Shown here in pieces: positions 19,631 to 29,424 of a stretch of DNA of 64,000 nt. How positions within the stretch are numbered: position 1 is the stretch's first letter; each line of letters opens with the position of its first letter. The notes under the pieces are model-generated. The model saw only the letters and a list, made by a program, of their open reading frames with translations. It made no database searches and was not told where the DNA came from. Source of the stretch: Nesterenkonia xinjiangensis (GTDB lineage: Bacteria; Actinomycetota; Actinomycetes; Actinomycetales; Micrococcaceae); assembly GCF_013410745.1 (NCBI RefSeq), contig NZ_JACCFY010000001.1, positions 186,001 through 250,000 on the forward strand. The letters are read 5' to 3'. Made by a program: the position numbers and the translations under genes.

Positions 19631-20916
19631 GTATTCTCCTTCGCGGCGCGGTGGATGCCCGGCAGGGCCTCCACGAAGCGCATCATCTGGTCCTCGGTGA
19701 TGGTCAGCGGCGGGGCCAGCCGCAGGGTGCGCGGGCCCGGTGCGTTGATGATGAAGCCGGCCTCCAGCGCCTGGGCGACTATCGCGGGAGCCAACGGTGC
19801 GGAGCCGGGGAGGCCGGCGTCGTCGACGTCGAAGCCGATGAGCAGGCCATGGGCGCGCACCTCGGTGACCTCCGCCCGTGCCGCCAGGGCATCGGCGGTG
19901 GCTGCCCCGACACGACGCACATTCTCCAGGACACCGCCGGACTCCAGGGCATGGATCGTGGCCAGCGCGGCCGCGGTGGCGACCGGATTCCCACCGAAGG
20001 TGGTGCCATGCTGTCCGGCGGAGAGCAGTTCGCTGACCGCCTCGCCGCAGGTGATCAGCGCGCCGATCGGGAATCCGCCGCCCAGCCCCTTGGCCAGAGT
20101 CATCGCGTCCGGCTCCACCCCGGTGGAGGCGAACCAGGCGCCGGTCCGACCCACTCCGGTCTGCACCTCGTCGACGATCATCAGCGCCCCGGCCTCCCGG
20201 GTGATCTCGCGGACGGCCTGCAGGTACCCCTCGGGCATGCCACGGACTCCGGCCTCACCCTGGATGGGCTCCACGACGACGGCGGCGACGGTCTCGTCCA
20301 CCGCGGCGCGCAGCGCCGCCACGTCCCCGGCCGGCACCCATTCGACGCCTCCGGGCAGCGGCTCGAAGGGCTCACGGTGGGCAGGCTTCCAGGTCAGCGC
20401 CAGCGCCCCCATGGATCGCCCATGGAAGCCGTCCTGCAGCGCGATGATCCGCGGACGGTCTGTGCCGCCATGACGCCGGGCGAGCTTGAAGGCCGCTTCA
20501 TTGGACTCCGTGCCGGAGTTGGTGAAGAAGACCTTGGAGCCCTCCGGGGCCTCGGAGAGCTGCAGCAGCTTCTCTGCCAGGGCGATCTGCGTGGGGCTGG
20601 TGAAGAAGTTGGAGATGTGCCCCAGGGTGGCCGACTGACTGGCCACCACGGAGGTCACCAGCGGATGGGCATGGCCCAGCGCGTTGACGGCGATTCCCGC
20701 CAGCAGGTCCAGGTACTCCCGACCCTCGGCATCCCAGACGGTGGCCCCCGAGCCCCGGACCAGGACCCGCTGCGGGGTGCCGAAGACACCCAGCAGCGAG
20801 TCTCGGTACCGTCCGAGCAGGGCCTCTCCGGCCTGCGACTCGGCCAGCACGTCAGAGGTCAGCGCGTCGGGGGTCAGCGCGTCGGGGGTCAGCTCCCCCG
20901 AGGTCGGCTCAGCCAT
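19627..20916 (-). CDS. argD: Acetylornithine aminotransferase
   Basis: PLP enzyme converting N-acetylglutamate semialdehyde to N-acetylornithine. The 429 residues include the PLP-lysine segment LAKGLGGGFPIGA and the cofactor motif VDEVQTGVGRTG. The N-terminus carries an in-frame five-residue repeat (LTPDA twice, then LTSDV) ahead of the family's usual start, a possible length-variable tail. The start overlaps the argB stop by one base. Confidence 0.95.
   Translation of the reverse strand: MAEPTSGELTPDALTPDALTSDVLAESQAGEALLGRYRDSLLGVFGTPQRVLVRGSGATVWDAEGREYLDLLAGIAVNALGHAHPLVTSVVASQSATLGHISNFFTSPTQIALAEKLLQLSEAPEGSKVFFTNSGTESNEAAFKLARRHGGTDRPRIIALQDGFHGRSMGALALTWKPAHREPFEPLPGGVEWVPAGDVAALRAAVDETVAAVVVEPIQGEAGVRGMPEGYLQAVREITREAGALMIVDEVQTGVGRTGAWFASTGVEPDAMTLAKGLGGGFPIGALITCGEAVSELLSAGQHGTTFGGNPVATAAALATIHALESGGVLENVRRVGAATADALAARAEVTEVRAHGLLIGFDVDDAGLPGSAPLAPAIVAQALEAGFIINAPGPRTLRLAPPLTITEDQMMRFVEALPGIHRAAKENT
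20858..20892. repeat. argD: 15-bp tandem repeat at the 5' end of argD
   Basis: The unit GTCAGCGCGTCGGGG (plus strand) occurs twice with a third partial copy, encoding the LTPDA repeats. The period is a multiple of three, so copy change would keep the frame. Confidence 0.7.
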
Positions 20917-21860
20917 CAGACGTCCTCCCTGTCCGGCACGACCTGCGTGCCGACTCCCTCGGCGGTGACGATCTCCAGCAGCATCGAGTGCGGCTCTCGG
21001 CCGTCGACGATATGGGCCCGCGGCACCCCGTCCTCGACGGCGGTCAGCGCGGCGGTCATCTTCGGGATCATCCCGGACTGCAGGTCGGGCAGCATTCTCC
21101 GCAGGTCCGAGACGCTGAGCGAGGAGATCAGCGAGGAACGATCCGGCCAGTCGGCGTAGAGCCCTTCGACGTCGGTGAGCATCACCAGCTTCGCCGCCCC
21201 GAGCGCTGAGGCGACGGCGGCCGCTGCGAGGTCGGCGTTGACGTTGAGCACCTCTCCGGTGGGCTGGCCGGCGTCGTCGAACTCCGGGGCGATCGTGGAG
21301 ATGACCGGGATGCGCTTGGCGGCCAGGAGGTCCTCCACGGCGGCAGGGTTGACCCCGGTGACCTCTCCGACGAGCCCGAGGTCGATCTCCTGCCCGTCGA
21401 TCACAGCTGTCTTGCGGCGGGCACGCAGCAGGGCGGCGTCCTCCCCGGAGAGTCCTACAGCGTAAGGGCCATGGCTGTTGATCAGCCCGATGAGCTGGCG
21501 GCCGACCTGCCCGGTGAGGACCATGCGGACCACGTCCATGGCCTCCGGGGTGGTGACCCGGTAGCCGGCGCGGAACTCCGACTGCACCCCGACGGTCTCC
21601 AGCATGGCGTTGATCTGCGGGCCGCCCCCGTGGACCACCACCGGGTTGACCCCGACGTGCCGCAGGAAGACCACGTCCTCGGCGAAGGCGCGGCGGAGGT
21701 CCTCGTCGACCATCGCGTTGCCGCCGTACTTGATGACGATGGTCTCCCCGACGAACTTCTGCATCCAGGGCAGCGCCTCGATCAGTGTGGCGGCCTTCGC
21801 ACCGGCGTCTGCCCGCGGGTCCCGCTCACGGGGCTGCAGGCTGGTGATCTTCTCGGTCAC
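20916..21860 (-). CDS. argB: Acetylglutamate kinase
   Basis: Phosphorylates N-acetylglutamate, usually the arginine-feedback step. The 314 residues carry the amino-acid-kinase motif [22 protein letters not shown] and the substrate-site [11 protein letters not shown]. The start is GTG at 21858-21860, 9 bp after argJ. Confidence 0.96.
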   Translation of the reverse strand: MTEKITSLQPRERDPRADAGAKAATLIEALPWMQKFVGETIVIKYGGNAMVDEDLRRAFAEDVVFLRHVGVNPVVVHGGGPQINAMLETVGVQSEFRAGYRVTTPEAMDVVRMVLTGQVGRQLIGLINSHGPYAVGLSGEDAALLRARRKTAVIDGQEIDLGLVGEVTGVNPAAVEDLLAAKRIPVISTIAPEFDDAGQPTGEVLNVNADLAAAAVASALGAAKLVMLTDVEGLYADWPDRSSLISSLSVSDLRRMLPDLQSGMIPKMTAALTAVEDGVPRAHIVDGREPHSMLLEIVTAEGVGTQVVPDREDV

Positions 21861-21869
21861 TGGTTCCCC

Positions 21870-23036
21870 TCAGGTGGAGTAGGCGCTGTTCTCGTGCACG
21901 TAGTCGTGGGTGAGGTCATTGGTGAGGATGGTGGCCTCGGAGTCTCCGGACTTGAGATCGATGGTGACCTGCACCGTCCGGCCGGTCAGGTCCACCCCTG
22001 CACGATCCTCGCCGATGCCGCCGCCGCGGCAGATCCACACTCCGTTGACCGCCACGTCGATCGTGGCAGGGTCGAAGGCGACGTCGGTGGTGCCCACCGC
22101 CGAGAGGATGCGGCCCCAGTTGGGGTCCTGGCCGAAGATCGCCGTCTTGAACAGGTTGGACCGCGCCACCGAGCGTCCGGCGGTCTCGGCGTCCTCCTCG
22201 CTGGCGGCGTTCACCGTGGTGATGGCGATCTCGTGGGCCGCGCCCTCGGCGTCGGCGATCAGCTGAGCGGCGAGGTCTCGGCAGACCTCCGTCAGCGCGG
22301 CCTGGAACTCGTGCAGATCGACCCCGGACTCATGTGCCTGCGGATGCGCCCCGGAGGCCATCGCGATGACGGTGTCGTTGGTGGACATGCAGCCGTCGGA
22401 GTCGGCACGGTCGAAGCTCACCCGCACCGCCTCGCGCAGGGCGGAGTCCAGATCCTGCTGGGAGATGACCGCGTCGGTGGTGATGACCGAGAGCATGGTC
22501 GCCATGCCCGGGGCCAGCATGCCGGCGCCCTTGGCCATGCCTCCGACCACGAAGCCGGCCCCGGCGGCCTGCGCGGTCTTGGAGACGCTGTCGGTGGTCC
22601 GGATGGCGTCAGCGGCGGACGAGGCGGCGTCGTCGTCATCGGCCAGGACGGCCACGGCGGCGTCCACCCCGGGCAGCAGGGCACCCATGTCCAGCCGCTC
22701 CCCGATCAGGCCGGTGGAGCAGACCAGGACGTCCTGGGCAGAGAGGTCGAGGGCTTCGGCCACACGCTCGGCGGTGTGGTGAGTGTCGGCGAAGCCCTCC
22801 GGGCCGGTGCAGGCGTTGGCGCCTCCGGAGTTGAGCACGACGGCGTCGGCCCGGCCGTCGCTGATCGCCTGACGAGACCAGAGCACCGGTGCGGCGGCGA
22901 CCCGGTTGCTGGTGAACACGGCGGCCGCATGCCGCAGCGGGCCGACGTTGACCACCAGGGCGAGGTCGCGGCCCGCCGACTTCAGCCCGGAGGTGACCCC
23001 GGCGGCGGTGAATCCTGCGGCTGCGGTGACGCTCAT
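21870..23036 (-). CDS. argJ: Bifunctional glutamate N-acetyltransferase / amino-acid acetyltransferase
   Basis: Transfers acetyl from acetylornithine to glutamate (cyclic pathway) and may also acetylate glutamate from acetyl-CoA. The 388 residues are cleaved autocatalytically before the Thr in [17 protein letters not shown] precedes it. The ATG at 23034-23036 overlaps the argC stop (ATGA). A longer reading frame upstream is only argC in another frame. Confidence 0.95.
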   Translation of the reverse strand: MSVTAAAGFTAAGVTSGLKSAGRDLALVVNVGPLRHAAAVFTSNRVAAAPVLWSRQAISDGRADAVVLNSGGANACTGPEGFADTHHTAERVAEALDLSAQDVLVCSTGLIGERLDMGALLPGVDAAVAVLADDDDAASSAADAIRTTDSVSKTAQAAGAGFVVGGMAKGAGMLAPGMATMLSVITTDAVISQQDLDSALREAVRVSFDRADSDGCMSTNDTVIAMASGAHPQAHESGVDLHEFQAALTEVCRDLAAQLIADAEGAAHEIAITTVNAASEEDAETAGRSVARSNLFKTAIFGQDPNWGRILSAVGTTDVAFDPATIDVAVNGVWICRGGGIGEDRAGVDLTGRTVQVTIDLKSGDSEATILTNDLTHDYVHENSAYST

Positions 23037-24064
23037 GGGGAGACTCCCAACAGGTTCAGCCCGGTGGTCTCCTCGAGACCCAGGGCGATGTTCATGGACT
23101 GGACGGCACCGCCGGCGGTGCCCTTGGTGAGGTTGTCGCTGGCGGAGACCACGATGACTCGCCCGGCACGCTCGTCGACGGCCAGCTGCACGGTGACGTG
23201 GTTGGAGCCGACGACGTGTTTGGTGGCCGGCCACTGGCCCTCGGGCAGCAGGTGAACGAAGGGTTCGGCCTCGTAACGGGCTGCGTAGGCCTCCCGCAGC
23301 TGGCCGGCTGTGGTCCCCTCGGCCAGCCGTGCGGTGGAGGTGGCCAGGATGCCGCGCGCCATCGGAGCCAAGGTGGGAGTGAAGGAGATCTGCACCTCGG
23401 TGCCGGCGATCCCGCCCAGGCCCTGCTCGATCTCCGGGGTGTGACGGTGGATTCCGCCCACGCCGTAGGGGCTCATCCCACCCATCGTCTCGGAGCCCAG
23501 CAGGTGGGGTCTGAGCGACTTTCCAGCCCCGGAGGTACCGGTGGCGGCGACGATGACGACGTCGGTCGGCTCGACCAGACCGGCGGCGAAGGCTGGGGCC
23601 AGACCCAGGAGGATCGTCGTGGGATAGCAGCCGGGCACGGCGATACGCCGGGCACCGGCGAGCCTCTCGCGCTGACCGGGCAGCTCAGGAAGCCCATAGG
23701 GCCAAGTCCCCTGATGCTCGGAGCCGTAGAACGCCTCCCAGGCCCCGGCCGACTCCAGGCGATGGTCCGCGGCGGCGTCGATCACCAACACGTCATCGGC
23801 GAGCTGGGCGGCGATCTCACCGCTGGCTCCATGCGGCAGGGCGAGGAAGACGACGTCGTGGCCCGCGAGGTTCTCCGCGGTGGTCTCCAGGATGGTCTTC
23901 TCCGCGAGCGGATGCAGATGGGGCTGCACCGAGCCCAGGAGCTCGCCGGCCGAGGAGTGCGCGGTGACCGCACCGACCTCGACCTCGGGGTGGCCCGCGA
24001 GCAGGCGCAGGACTTCACCGCCTGCATAGCCGGAGGCGCCGGAGACGGCGATCGAGTAGCTCAT
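23033..24064 (-). CDS. argC: N-acetyl-gamma-glutamyl-phosphate reductase
   Basis: NADPH-dependent reduction to acetylglutamate semialdehyde. The 343 residues have the N-terminal nucleotide motif [14 protein letters not shown] and the catalytic Cys in VPGCYPTT. First gene of argCJBDFR. The ATG at 24062-24064 has no good ribosome site but a -10 box 7 bp upstream, so the mRNA is probably leaderless, with an ArgR site just beyond. Confidence 0.95.
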   Translation of the reverse strand: MSYSIAVSGASGYAGGEVLRLLAGHPEVEVGAVTAHSSAGELLGSVQPHLHPLAEKTILETTAENLAGHDVVFLALPHGASGEIAAQLADDVLVIDAAADHRLESAGAWEAFYGSEHQGTWPYGLPELPGQRERLAGARRIAVPGCYPTTILLGLAPAFAAGLVEPTDVVIVAATGTSGAGKSLRPHLLGSETMGGMSPYGVGGIHRHTPEIEQGLGGIAGTEVQISFTPTLAPMARGILATSTARLAEGTTAGQLREAYAARYEAEPFVHLLPEGQWPATKHVVGSNHVTVQLAVDERAGRVIVVSASDNLTKGTAGGAVQSMNIALGLEETTGLNLLGVSP

Positions 24065-24071
24065 AACCACC

Positions 24072-24112
24072 AGTCTACGCACATGTATGCAGCTTGATCA
24101 ATATTTATGCAT
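24072..24112 (-). promoter_or_regulatory. argC: Leaderless promoter and ARG-box-like site of argCJBDFR
   Basis: TAGACT (24072-24077 read on the minus strand) ends 7 bp before the argC ATG. Upstream, minus-strand TGCATAAATATTGAT and TGCATACATG form two AT-rich half-sites resembling ArgR boxes, overlapping the expected -35 region, a position suited to repression. Confidence 0.6.
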
Positions 24113-24157
24113 CGCTGGTCGTCGGACGCTGCGTTCTTCATGTCCAGGGGACTTCGA

Positions 24158-24163
24158 TAGTCT
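24158..24163 (+). promoter_or_regulatory. -10 box (leaderless type) of the quinone oxidoreductase gene
   Basis: TAGTCT ends 6 bp before the ATG at 24170, with no ribosome site between. Confidence 0.5.
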
Positions 24164-24169
24164 GACCGC

Positions 24170-25177
24170 ATGAACGAAAAGAACGTCTTCCCCGAGGACC
24201 TGCCCGGCGCCGCACGTGTCACGCGCGCTGACCAGGCCGGCGGACCTGAAGTGTTCACGACGGTCGAGACCCCCTTGCCCGAGCCTGGCCCGGGCCAGGT
24301 GCTGGTCGAGACGCGCGCTGCCGGGGTGAACTTCATCGAGACCTACCAGCGCAGCGGGGTCTACCCCGTGGAGTATCCCTTCGTCCCCGGCACCGAGGGC
24401 GCCGGCACCGTCATCGCCCAGGGCGACGGCACTGAAGGCCCGCAGATCGGCCAACGGGTGACCACCACCGAGGCCGCTACCGGCACCTACGCCAGCCACT
24501 TCCTGGTGGACGCCGCCAAGGCGGTCACCGTGCCCGACGACGTCTCCGACGAGCAGGCGGCGGCACTGCCCCTGCAGGGAGCCACCGCCCACTACCTGAT
24601 CAACTCGACCTACCGCGTGGCCCCCGGAGAGACCGTACTCACCCACGCCGGCGCCGGCGGGGTGGGCCAGATCCTCACCCAACTGCTCAAGGCCAAGGGT
24701 GCTCGGGTCATCACCACCACCTCCACATCGGAGAAGGCGGAGATCGCCCAGGCCGCAGGCGCCGACTATGTGCTGACCTACGACACCTTCGCCGACCAGG
24801 TGCGGGAGATCACCAAGGGCGAGGGCGTCTCGGTGGTCTACGACGGCGTCGGCAAGGACACCTTCACCGGTTCGCTGGAGAGCCTCGGAGTCCGCGGGAC
24901 CCTCGTGCTCTTCGGCGGCGCCTCCGGCCAGGTCCCGCCGCTCGACCTGCAGGAGCTCAACCGGCGCGGCGGCCTCTTCGTGACCCGCCCTGCGCTGCAC
25001 TGGTACCTGCGCAACGCCGAGGAGCGCGCCTGGCGGTTCTCCGAGCTGTTCAAGTCGCTCACCGACGGGGACCTGACGCTGAACATCGGAGGCACCTACC
25101 CGCTCTCCGAAGCCGGGCGTGCCCACGACGACCTCGAGGCACGCCGCACCACCGGCAAGCTCCTGCTGACACCCTGA
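24170..25177 (+). CDS. NADPH:quinone oxidoreductase (zinc-free MDR family)
   Basis: A 335-residue medium-chain dehydrogenase/reductase of the quinone oxidoreductase (Qor/zeta-crystallin) type. FIETYQRSGVYPVEYPFVPG and ALPLQGATAHYL are Qor signatures; HAGAGGVGQ is the NADPH-binding loop. The zinc ligands of alcohol dehydrogenases are absent. It probably reduces quinones in the cytoplasm. It diverges from argC and converges on pheT, separated by a strong hairpin. Confidence 0.9.
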   Translation: MNEKNVFPEDLPGAARVTRADQAGGPEVFTTVETPLPEPGPGQVLVETRAAGVNFIETYQRSGVYPVEYPFVPGTEGAGTVIAQGDGTEGPQIGQRVTTTEAATGTYASHFLVDAAKAVTVPDDVSDEQAAALPLQGATAHYLINSTYRVAPGETVLTHAGAGGVGQILTQLLKAKGARVITTTSTSEKAEIAQAAGADYVLTYDTFADQVREITKGEGVSVVYDGVGKDTFTGSLESLGVRGTLVLFGGASGQVPPLDLQELNRRGGLFVTRPALHWYLRNAEERAWRFSELFKSLTDGDLTLNIGGTYPLSEAGRAHDDLEARRTTGKLLLTP

Positions 25178-25205
25178 CCACACGCCCGACGGGCCCTTCT
25201 GCGAG

Positions 25206-25252
25206 CGACGACGGCCCCTCCCCTGGTGATCCAGGGTGAGGGGCCGTCGTCG
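25206..25252. terminator. Strong bidirectional hairpin between qor-like gene and pheT
   Basis: Perfect 14-bp arms CGACGACGGCCCCT / AGGGGCCGTCGTCG with an inner CCCTGG/CCAGGG stem. It lies between two convergent stops, so it can end transcripts from both sides. There is no U-tract, as is common in actinobacteria. Confidence 0.85.
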
Positions 25253-25270
25253 TCGGGACGTGCGCGACAG

Positions 25271-27808
25271 TCAGCGCTGGACGGCGCCGTGCCGCTCCGC
25301 GGCCAGGGCCACGGCCGCGCCGCGCGCCTCCGAGGCTTCGTCCGCGGTGAGGGTGCGGTCTGCGGCGCGGAAGCGCAGCGCGTAGGCCAGCGACTTCCTG
25401 CCGACCTCGATCCCCTCGCCGGAATACACGTCGAAGAGCTCGATGTCCTCCAGGAGCTCCCCTGCGCCCTCGGTGAGCGTGGACTCCAGGTCACCGGCCG
25501 GCAGCGCCTCATCCACGATCAGCGAGACGTCCTGGGTGGACGGCGGGAACGCCGCGATCGGCTCCGCGACGATCTTCTCCGGCACGGCCGCCAGCACGGC
25601 GGAGAGGTCCAGCTCCATGGCCGCGGTGCGGGCCGGCAGGTCCCACTCCTCGGCGACCTTCGGATGCAGCTCACCGGCATAACCGACGACGGCGCCGGAG
25701 ACCACCAGCTCGGCGGTCCGGCCCGGGTGGAAGGCCTGGTGGCGTCCCTGCCGCAGGGTCAGCTCCACACCCAGCAGCCGAGCCGCGGTGCGGGCCGCGT
25801 CGACGGCGTCGGCCCAGTCCCGAGCCCGCCCCGGCAGTCCCGGGGAGGCGGCAGGCTCGGAGCCGGCCAGCGCTACGGCCAAGTGCCAGGGCTGGTGCGG
25901 GATGCCGGCCTCGAGCGCGGCGAGGGTCTCCTCCCCCGGGCGCGCACCCAGCGGAGGGATCGACGGAGCGCCCACCGTCTCACCCGGCAGATAGACCAGA
26001 CCTGCCTCATAGAGGGCGAGATCGCCGAATCCGCGGGAGACGTTGCGCCGCAGAGTGTCCAGCAGACCAGGCAGCACAGCGGTGCGCAGCGTGCCCTGCT
26101 GGGACGCGATCGGGTTCTCCAGGCGCAGCATCGCCAACTGCCCGTCGTCCGGGCGGCCGAACAGTGTGTTGGCCTCCTCAGAATAGAAGGGGTAGCTCAG
26201 CGTCTCCGTGAACCCGGCGGCCGCCATCCCGCCGAGCACCTGCCGGCGGTGCTGCTGCTCCCGGGAAAGGCCTCGGCCGGCCGGGGCGGCCGGCAGGCGG
26301 GAGGGGATCCGGTCATAGCCGATCAGCCGGGCGATCTCCTCGACCAGGTCCTCCCCGATGGTGAGGTCAGGGCGCCAGCTGGGCGGGGTGACGCGCAGCG
26401 TCTGGCCCTCCTCGCTCAGCTCGGCGCCGATGGCCCGCAGCGTGGAGCTGATCTGCTCCGGCGTGTACGCCACACCGGTGAGCTTCTCCGGCAGCGCCGG
26501 ATCCAGCAGGATCGGCTCCGGCAGCACCGGGGCGCCCGCATCGGTGACCTCGCCCGCGTCGGTCCCGCCGGCCAGCTCCACCAGCAGGTCCACCACGCGC
26601 TGGGCGGCGAGTGGCGGAAGCAGCGGGTCCACTCCGCGCTCGAATCGCTTGGAGGCCTCGGAGGGGAGCTTGTGTCGGCGCTTGCTCCGACTGACGCTGA
26701 TCGGGTCGAAATGAGCGGCCTCCACGATCACCGTGGAGGTGGTGCTGTCCACCTCGGTCCGGGCCCCGCCCATCACTCCGGCGATGCCGATCGGACCGCC
26801 CTGATCGGCGATGACCAGGTCCTCGGAGTGCAGGGTGCGGACCTTCTCGTCCAGGGTGGTGAGCTGCTCCCCCGCTGTTGCGCGGCGCACGTCGATGCCG
26901 CCGTCGAGCTTGGCGGCGTCATAGCAGTGGTTGGGCTGGCCCAGCTCGAGCATCACGTAGTTGGAGATGTCCACCGGAAGCGAGATGGGACGCATCCCGG
27001 CCAGGCGCAGCCGGGCTGCCATCCATGGCGGGGTGGGTGCCTCCGGGTTGATCCCAGTGACCTTGTGTGCGACGAAGCGGCTGCAGCCCTCGACCCCATA
27101 GATGGGCGCCTGATCGGCGAGGCTGACCTCAAGGCCGGGCCGGGCGGCGTCGTCGGTGCTGATCTGCGCGGCGGGATCACTGAAGGGAGTCCCGGTGGCG
27201 TGGGCATACTCGCGAGCCACCCCGCGGATGGAGAACGCGTAGCCACGGTCCGGAGTCACGTTGATCTCCGCCGCCGCGTCGGTCAGGCCGAGCAGCTCGA
27301 GGGCGTCGGCGCCGATCTCCGGGTCCAGATTCAGGGTGGAGAGCACGAGGATGCCGTCGTGGTCCTCCCCGATGCCGAGCTCCCGGACCGAGGAGATCAT
27401 GCCGGCGGAGACGTGGCCGTAGGTCTTCCGGGCGCTGATCCGGAAGTCCCCGGGCAGCACCGCACCGGGCAGGGTCACCACGACCTTGTCCCCGACCTCG
27501 AAGTTGTGCGCCCCGCAGACCACGCCCTGGATGCCGTCGGGCGAGATGCCCTCACCGGTGAGGGTCTGCTCCTGGCCCTCGGGGACCACGCGGACCTGAC
27601 ACCAGTTGATGGTCTTGCCGTTGCTCTGCGGCTCCGGGGTCTTCTCCAGGACCTCGCCGACGACGATCGGGCCGGTGATCTCGTCGGAGGGACGGTGGAC
27701 GTCCTCCTCCTCGAGACCGACGCGGACCAAGTCCGCCATGAGGTCCTCGGGCGTGGCGTCCGCCGGGAGCTGGGTGTGTTCACGAAGCCATGACAGGGGG
27801 ATGCGCAT
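25271..27808 (-). CDS. pheT: Phenylalanyl-tRNA synthetase beta subunit
   Basis: The 845-residue beta chain of the heterotetrameric synthetase. It has an N-terminal tRNA-binding (EMAP/OB) domain (VVGEVLEKTPEP, VCGAHNFEVGDKV), the B3/B4 editing region (SRFVAHKVTGI), the B5 domain, and a C-terminal anticodon-binding FDX-ACB domain (AFPPSTQDVSLIVDE). It begins 4 bp after pheS. Confidence 0.96.
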   Translation of the reverse strand: MRIPLSWLREHTQLPADATPEDLMADLVRVGLEEEDVHRPSDEITGPIVVGEVLEKTPEPQSNGKTINWCQVRVVPEGQEQTLTGEGISPDGIQGVVCGAHNFEVGDKVVVTLPGAVLPGDFRISARKTYGHVSAGMISSVRELGIGEDHDGILVLSTLNLDPEIGADALELLGLTDAAAEINVTPDRGYAFSIRGVAREYAHATGTPFSDPAAQISTDDAARPGLEVSLADQAPIYGVEGCSRFVAHKVTGINPEAPTPPWMAARLRLAGMRPISLPVDISNYVMLELGQPNHCYDAAKLDGGIDVRRATAGEQLTTLDEKVRTLHSEDLVIADQGGPIGIAGVMGGARTEVDSTTSTVIVEAAHFDPISVSRSKRRHKLPSEASKRFERGVDPLLPPLAAQRVVDLLVELAGGTDAGEVTDAGAPVLPEPILLDPALPEKLTGVAYTPEQISSTLRAIGAELSEEGQTLRVTPPSWRPDLTIGEDLVEEIARLIGYDRIPSRLPAAPAGRGLSREQQHRRQVLGGMAAAGFTETLSYPFYSEEANTLFGRPDDGQLAMLRLENPIASQQGTLRTAVLPGLLDTLRRNVSRGFGDLALYEAGLVYLPGETVGAPSIPPLGARPGEETLAALEAGIPHQPWHLAVALAGSEPAASPGLPGRARDWADAVDAARTAARLLGVELTLRQGRHQAFHPGRTAELVVSGAVVGYAGELHPKVAEEWDLPARTAAMELDLSAVLAAVPEKIVAEPIAAFPPSTQDVSLIVDEALPAGDLESTLTEGAGELLEDIELFDVYSGEGIEVGRKSLAYALRFRAADRTLTADEASEARGAAVALAAERHGAVQR

Positions 27809-27812
27809 GTCC

Positions 27813-28916
27813 TCAGACCTCCATTCCGAAGTGCTGGCTGAAGCGGACGTCGCCCTCGATCATGTCGCGCATGTCGGAGACGTCGTTCCGGAACATGAGC
27901 GTGCGCTCCACGCCCATGCCGAAGGCGAACCCGGTATGGACCTCCGGGTCCACTCCGGCGGCGCGCAGCACGTTCGGGTGGACCATGCCGCAGCCGCCCC
28001 ACTCGATCCACTGCGGGCCGCCCTTGGCCCCCGGATGCCAGATGTCCATCTCGGCACTAGGCTCGGTGAACGGGAAGAAGGAGGGGCGCAGGCGGATGGC
28101 GGCCTCGGGGCCGAACATCTGCCGGGCGAAATGCTCCAGGGTGCCGCGCAGGTCGGCCATGGTCAGGCCCTTGTCCACGGCGAGGCCCTCGAACTGGTGG
28201 AACACGGGGGTATGGGTGGCGTCGAGCTCATCGGTGCGGAACGTCTTCCCGGGGCAGAGCACGTAGACCGGCAGCTCACGCTCCAGCAGCGAGCGCACCT
28301 GCACCGGCGAGGTGTGGGTGCGCAGCACCAGATGCGAATCCTTGGGCTCCACGAAGAAGGTGTCCTGCATCTCGCGCGCCGGGTGGTCCGGATCGAAGTT
28401 GAGGGCATCGAAGTTGAACCACTCCGACTCGACCTCGGGCCCCTCGGCGATCTCCCAGCCCATGCCCACGAACACGTCGCTGACCCGTTCCTGCAGGACG
28501 GTCAGCGGGTGACGCGCGCCGGCAGGACGGCGGCGGGACGCGGCGGTGACGTCGACGGTCTCCTCCACGAGGATCCGCTCGGCTTGTTCGGCCTCCAGCA
28601 CCTCGGTGCGTGCCACGAGCGCCTTCTGGATCCGGCCGCGGGCACCGCCGAGCAGCTTGCCGGCCGCCTTCTTGTCCTCCTTCGGGAGGTCCTTGATCTT
28701 CCGGTTCGCCAGCGCGATGGGGGCCTTCTCACCGCTGTGCGCGAGCCGGACCTCCTTGAGCTGCTCGAGGTCGGAAGCCTGGTCGAAGGCCGCGAGGGCG
28801 TTCTGGACGCAGACTTCGACGGCGGCCTCGTCGAGCGGGTGCGGGACGGCGCCGTCGACGACGCCGGACGCAGCCTCCTGCTCCCGGGTCTCCGGGCTGG
28901 TGTCAGTGCTGGACAT
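27813..28916 (-). CDS. pheS: Phenylalanyl-tRNA synthetase alpha subunit
   Basis: The 367-residue catalytic alpha chain, class II. The N-terminal coiled coil is followed by motif 2 region [16 protein letters not shown] and motif 3 [13 protein letters not shown]. Upstream a short leader holds the inverted repeat AGCGGGT/ACCCGCT (28932-28953) and a possible -10 TAAACT at 28955-28960. I see no leader peptide of consecutive Phe codons and no T-box. Confidence 0.96.
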   Translation of the reverse strand: MSSTDTSPETREQEAASGVVDGAVPHPLDEAAVEVCVQNALAAFDQASDLEQLKEVRLAHSGEKAPIALANRKIKDLPKEDKKAAGKLLGGARGRIQKALVARTEVLEAEQAERILVEETVDVTAASRRRPAGARHPLTVLQERVSDVFVGMGWEIAEGPEVESEWFNFDALNFDPDHPAREMQDTFFVEPKDSHLVLRTHTSPVQVRSLLERELPVYVLCPGKTFRTDELDATHTPVFHQFEGLAVDKGLTMADLRGTLEHFARQMFGPEAAIRLRPSFFPFTEPSAEMDIWHPGAKGGPQWIEWGGCGMVHPNVLRAAGVDPEVHTGFAFGMGVERTLMFRNDVSDMRDMIEGDVRFSQHFGMEV

Positions 28917-29424
28917 GCTTCTCCAACTGTCAGCGGGTGGGGGCGAACCCGCTCAGTTTATGCGGTTCGCGATGGCGTTGCCGAGTCGAGTCGCGACCAG
29001 CCCTCGAACCAGTGTTCTGACAGTTTTCTCACAGACTTCTCGATTCGAATACACATTCGACACTGGACCAGGAAGGCTTGCAGGACCCCTAGAATACGTG
29101 TTCTAATGACAGGGCGCGATGGGAAGCGCGACGCGCGCAGAAGCCCTCCTCACTGCTTCTGCGCGCGTCTCCCATGTCTGGATCCTCCATCCTCGACGCG
29201 CCAGAGGTGCGGGGCCGCGTGGACACCTCGCGAGCAGAGGCCCACGTCTCAGCGGATGGCGCAGCGTCTGGAGCTCGACTCCACGCAGATGCCCCACCAC
29301 ATCAAGGGGGCACACGGTCGCTCCGAGGATGAGCTGGGCAGGGCGCCCAAGCCCGGCCCGCATGGGTCCATCACGGCAGCTCCATCAGCCAGGGGTCGAG
29401 CTCGACAGCCATGCCAGGGCTGGG
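28917..29424. other. Gene-free stretch between pheS and the beta-lactamase island
   Basis: It contains the pheS promoter, an AT-rich patch near 29.0-29.1 kb with the imperfect palindrome TAGAATACGTGTTCTA (29090-29105), and repeat copy 1. Short open frames here have no recognisable protein content. Confidence 0.6.
29137..29198. repeat. 62-bp repeat, copy 1 (left flank of the bla island)
   Basis: Direct repeat of 32499-32560 with 55 of 62 positions identical, the first 42 differing at one base. It opens with an inverted repeat GCAGAAGC-10 nt-GCTTCTGC; in this copy the stem extends to 15 perfect bp (29130-29144 with 29155-29169). The 10-nt loop is identical in both copies. Confidence 0.85.

Noticed and set aside
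25226-27793. An 855-codon plus-strand frame opposite pheT
   Set aside because: Shadow of a clear tRNA synthetase subunit; it also runs through the terminator hairpin.
28932-28953. pheS leader hairpin as a phenylalanine attenuator or T-box
   Set aside because: The leader appears only tens of bases long, with no Phe-rich peptide and no T-box motif.
29137-29198. Repeat pair as integron attC sites or IS ends
   Set aside because: No integrase or transposase, no GTT core or matching inverted termini; kept as an unclassified repeat.
29103-29363. Short minus-strand frame spanning repeat copy 1
   Set aside because: No start signal or recognised content; similarity to a frame over copy 2 is due only to the DNA repeat.
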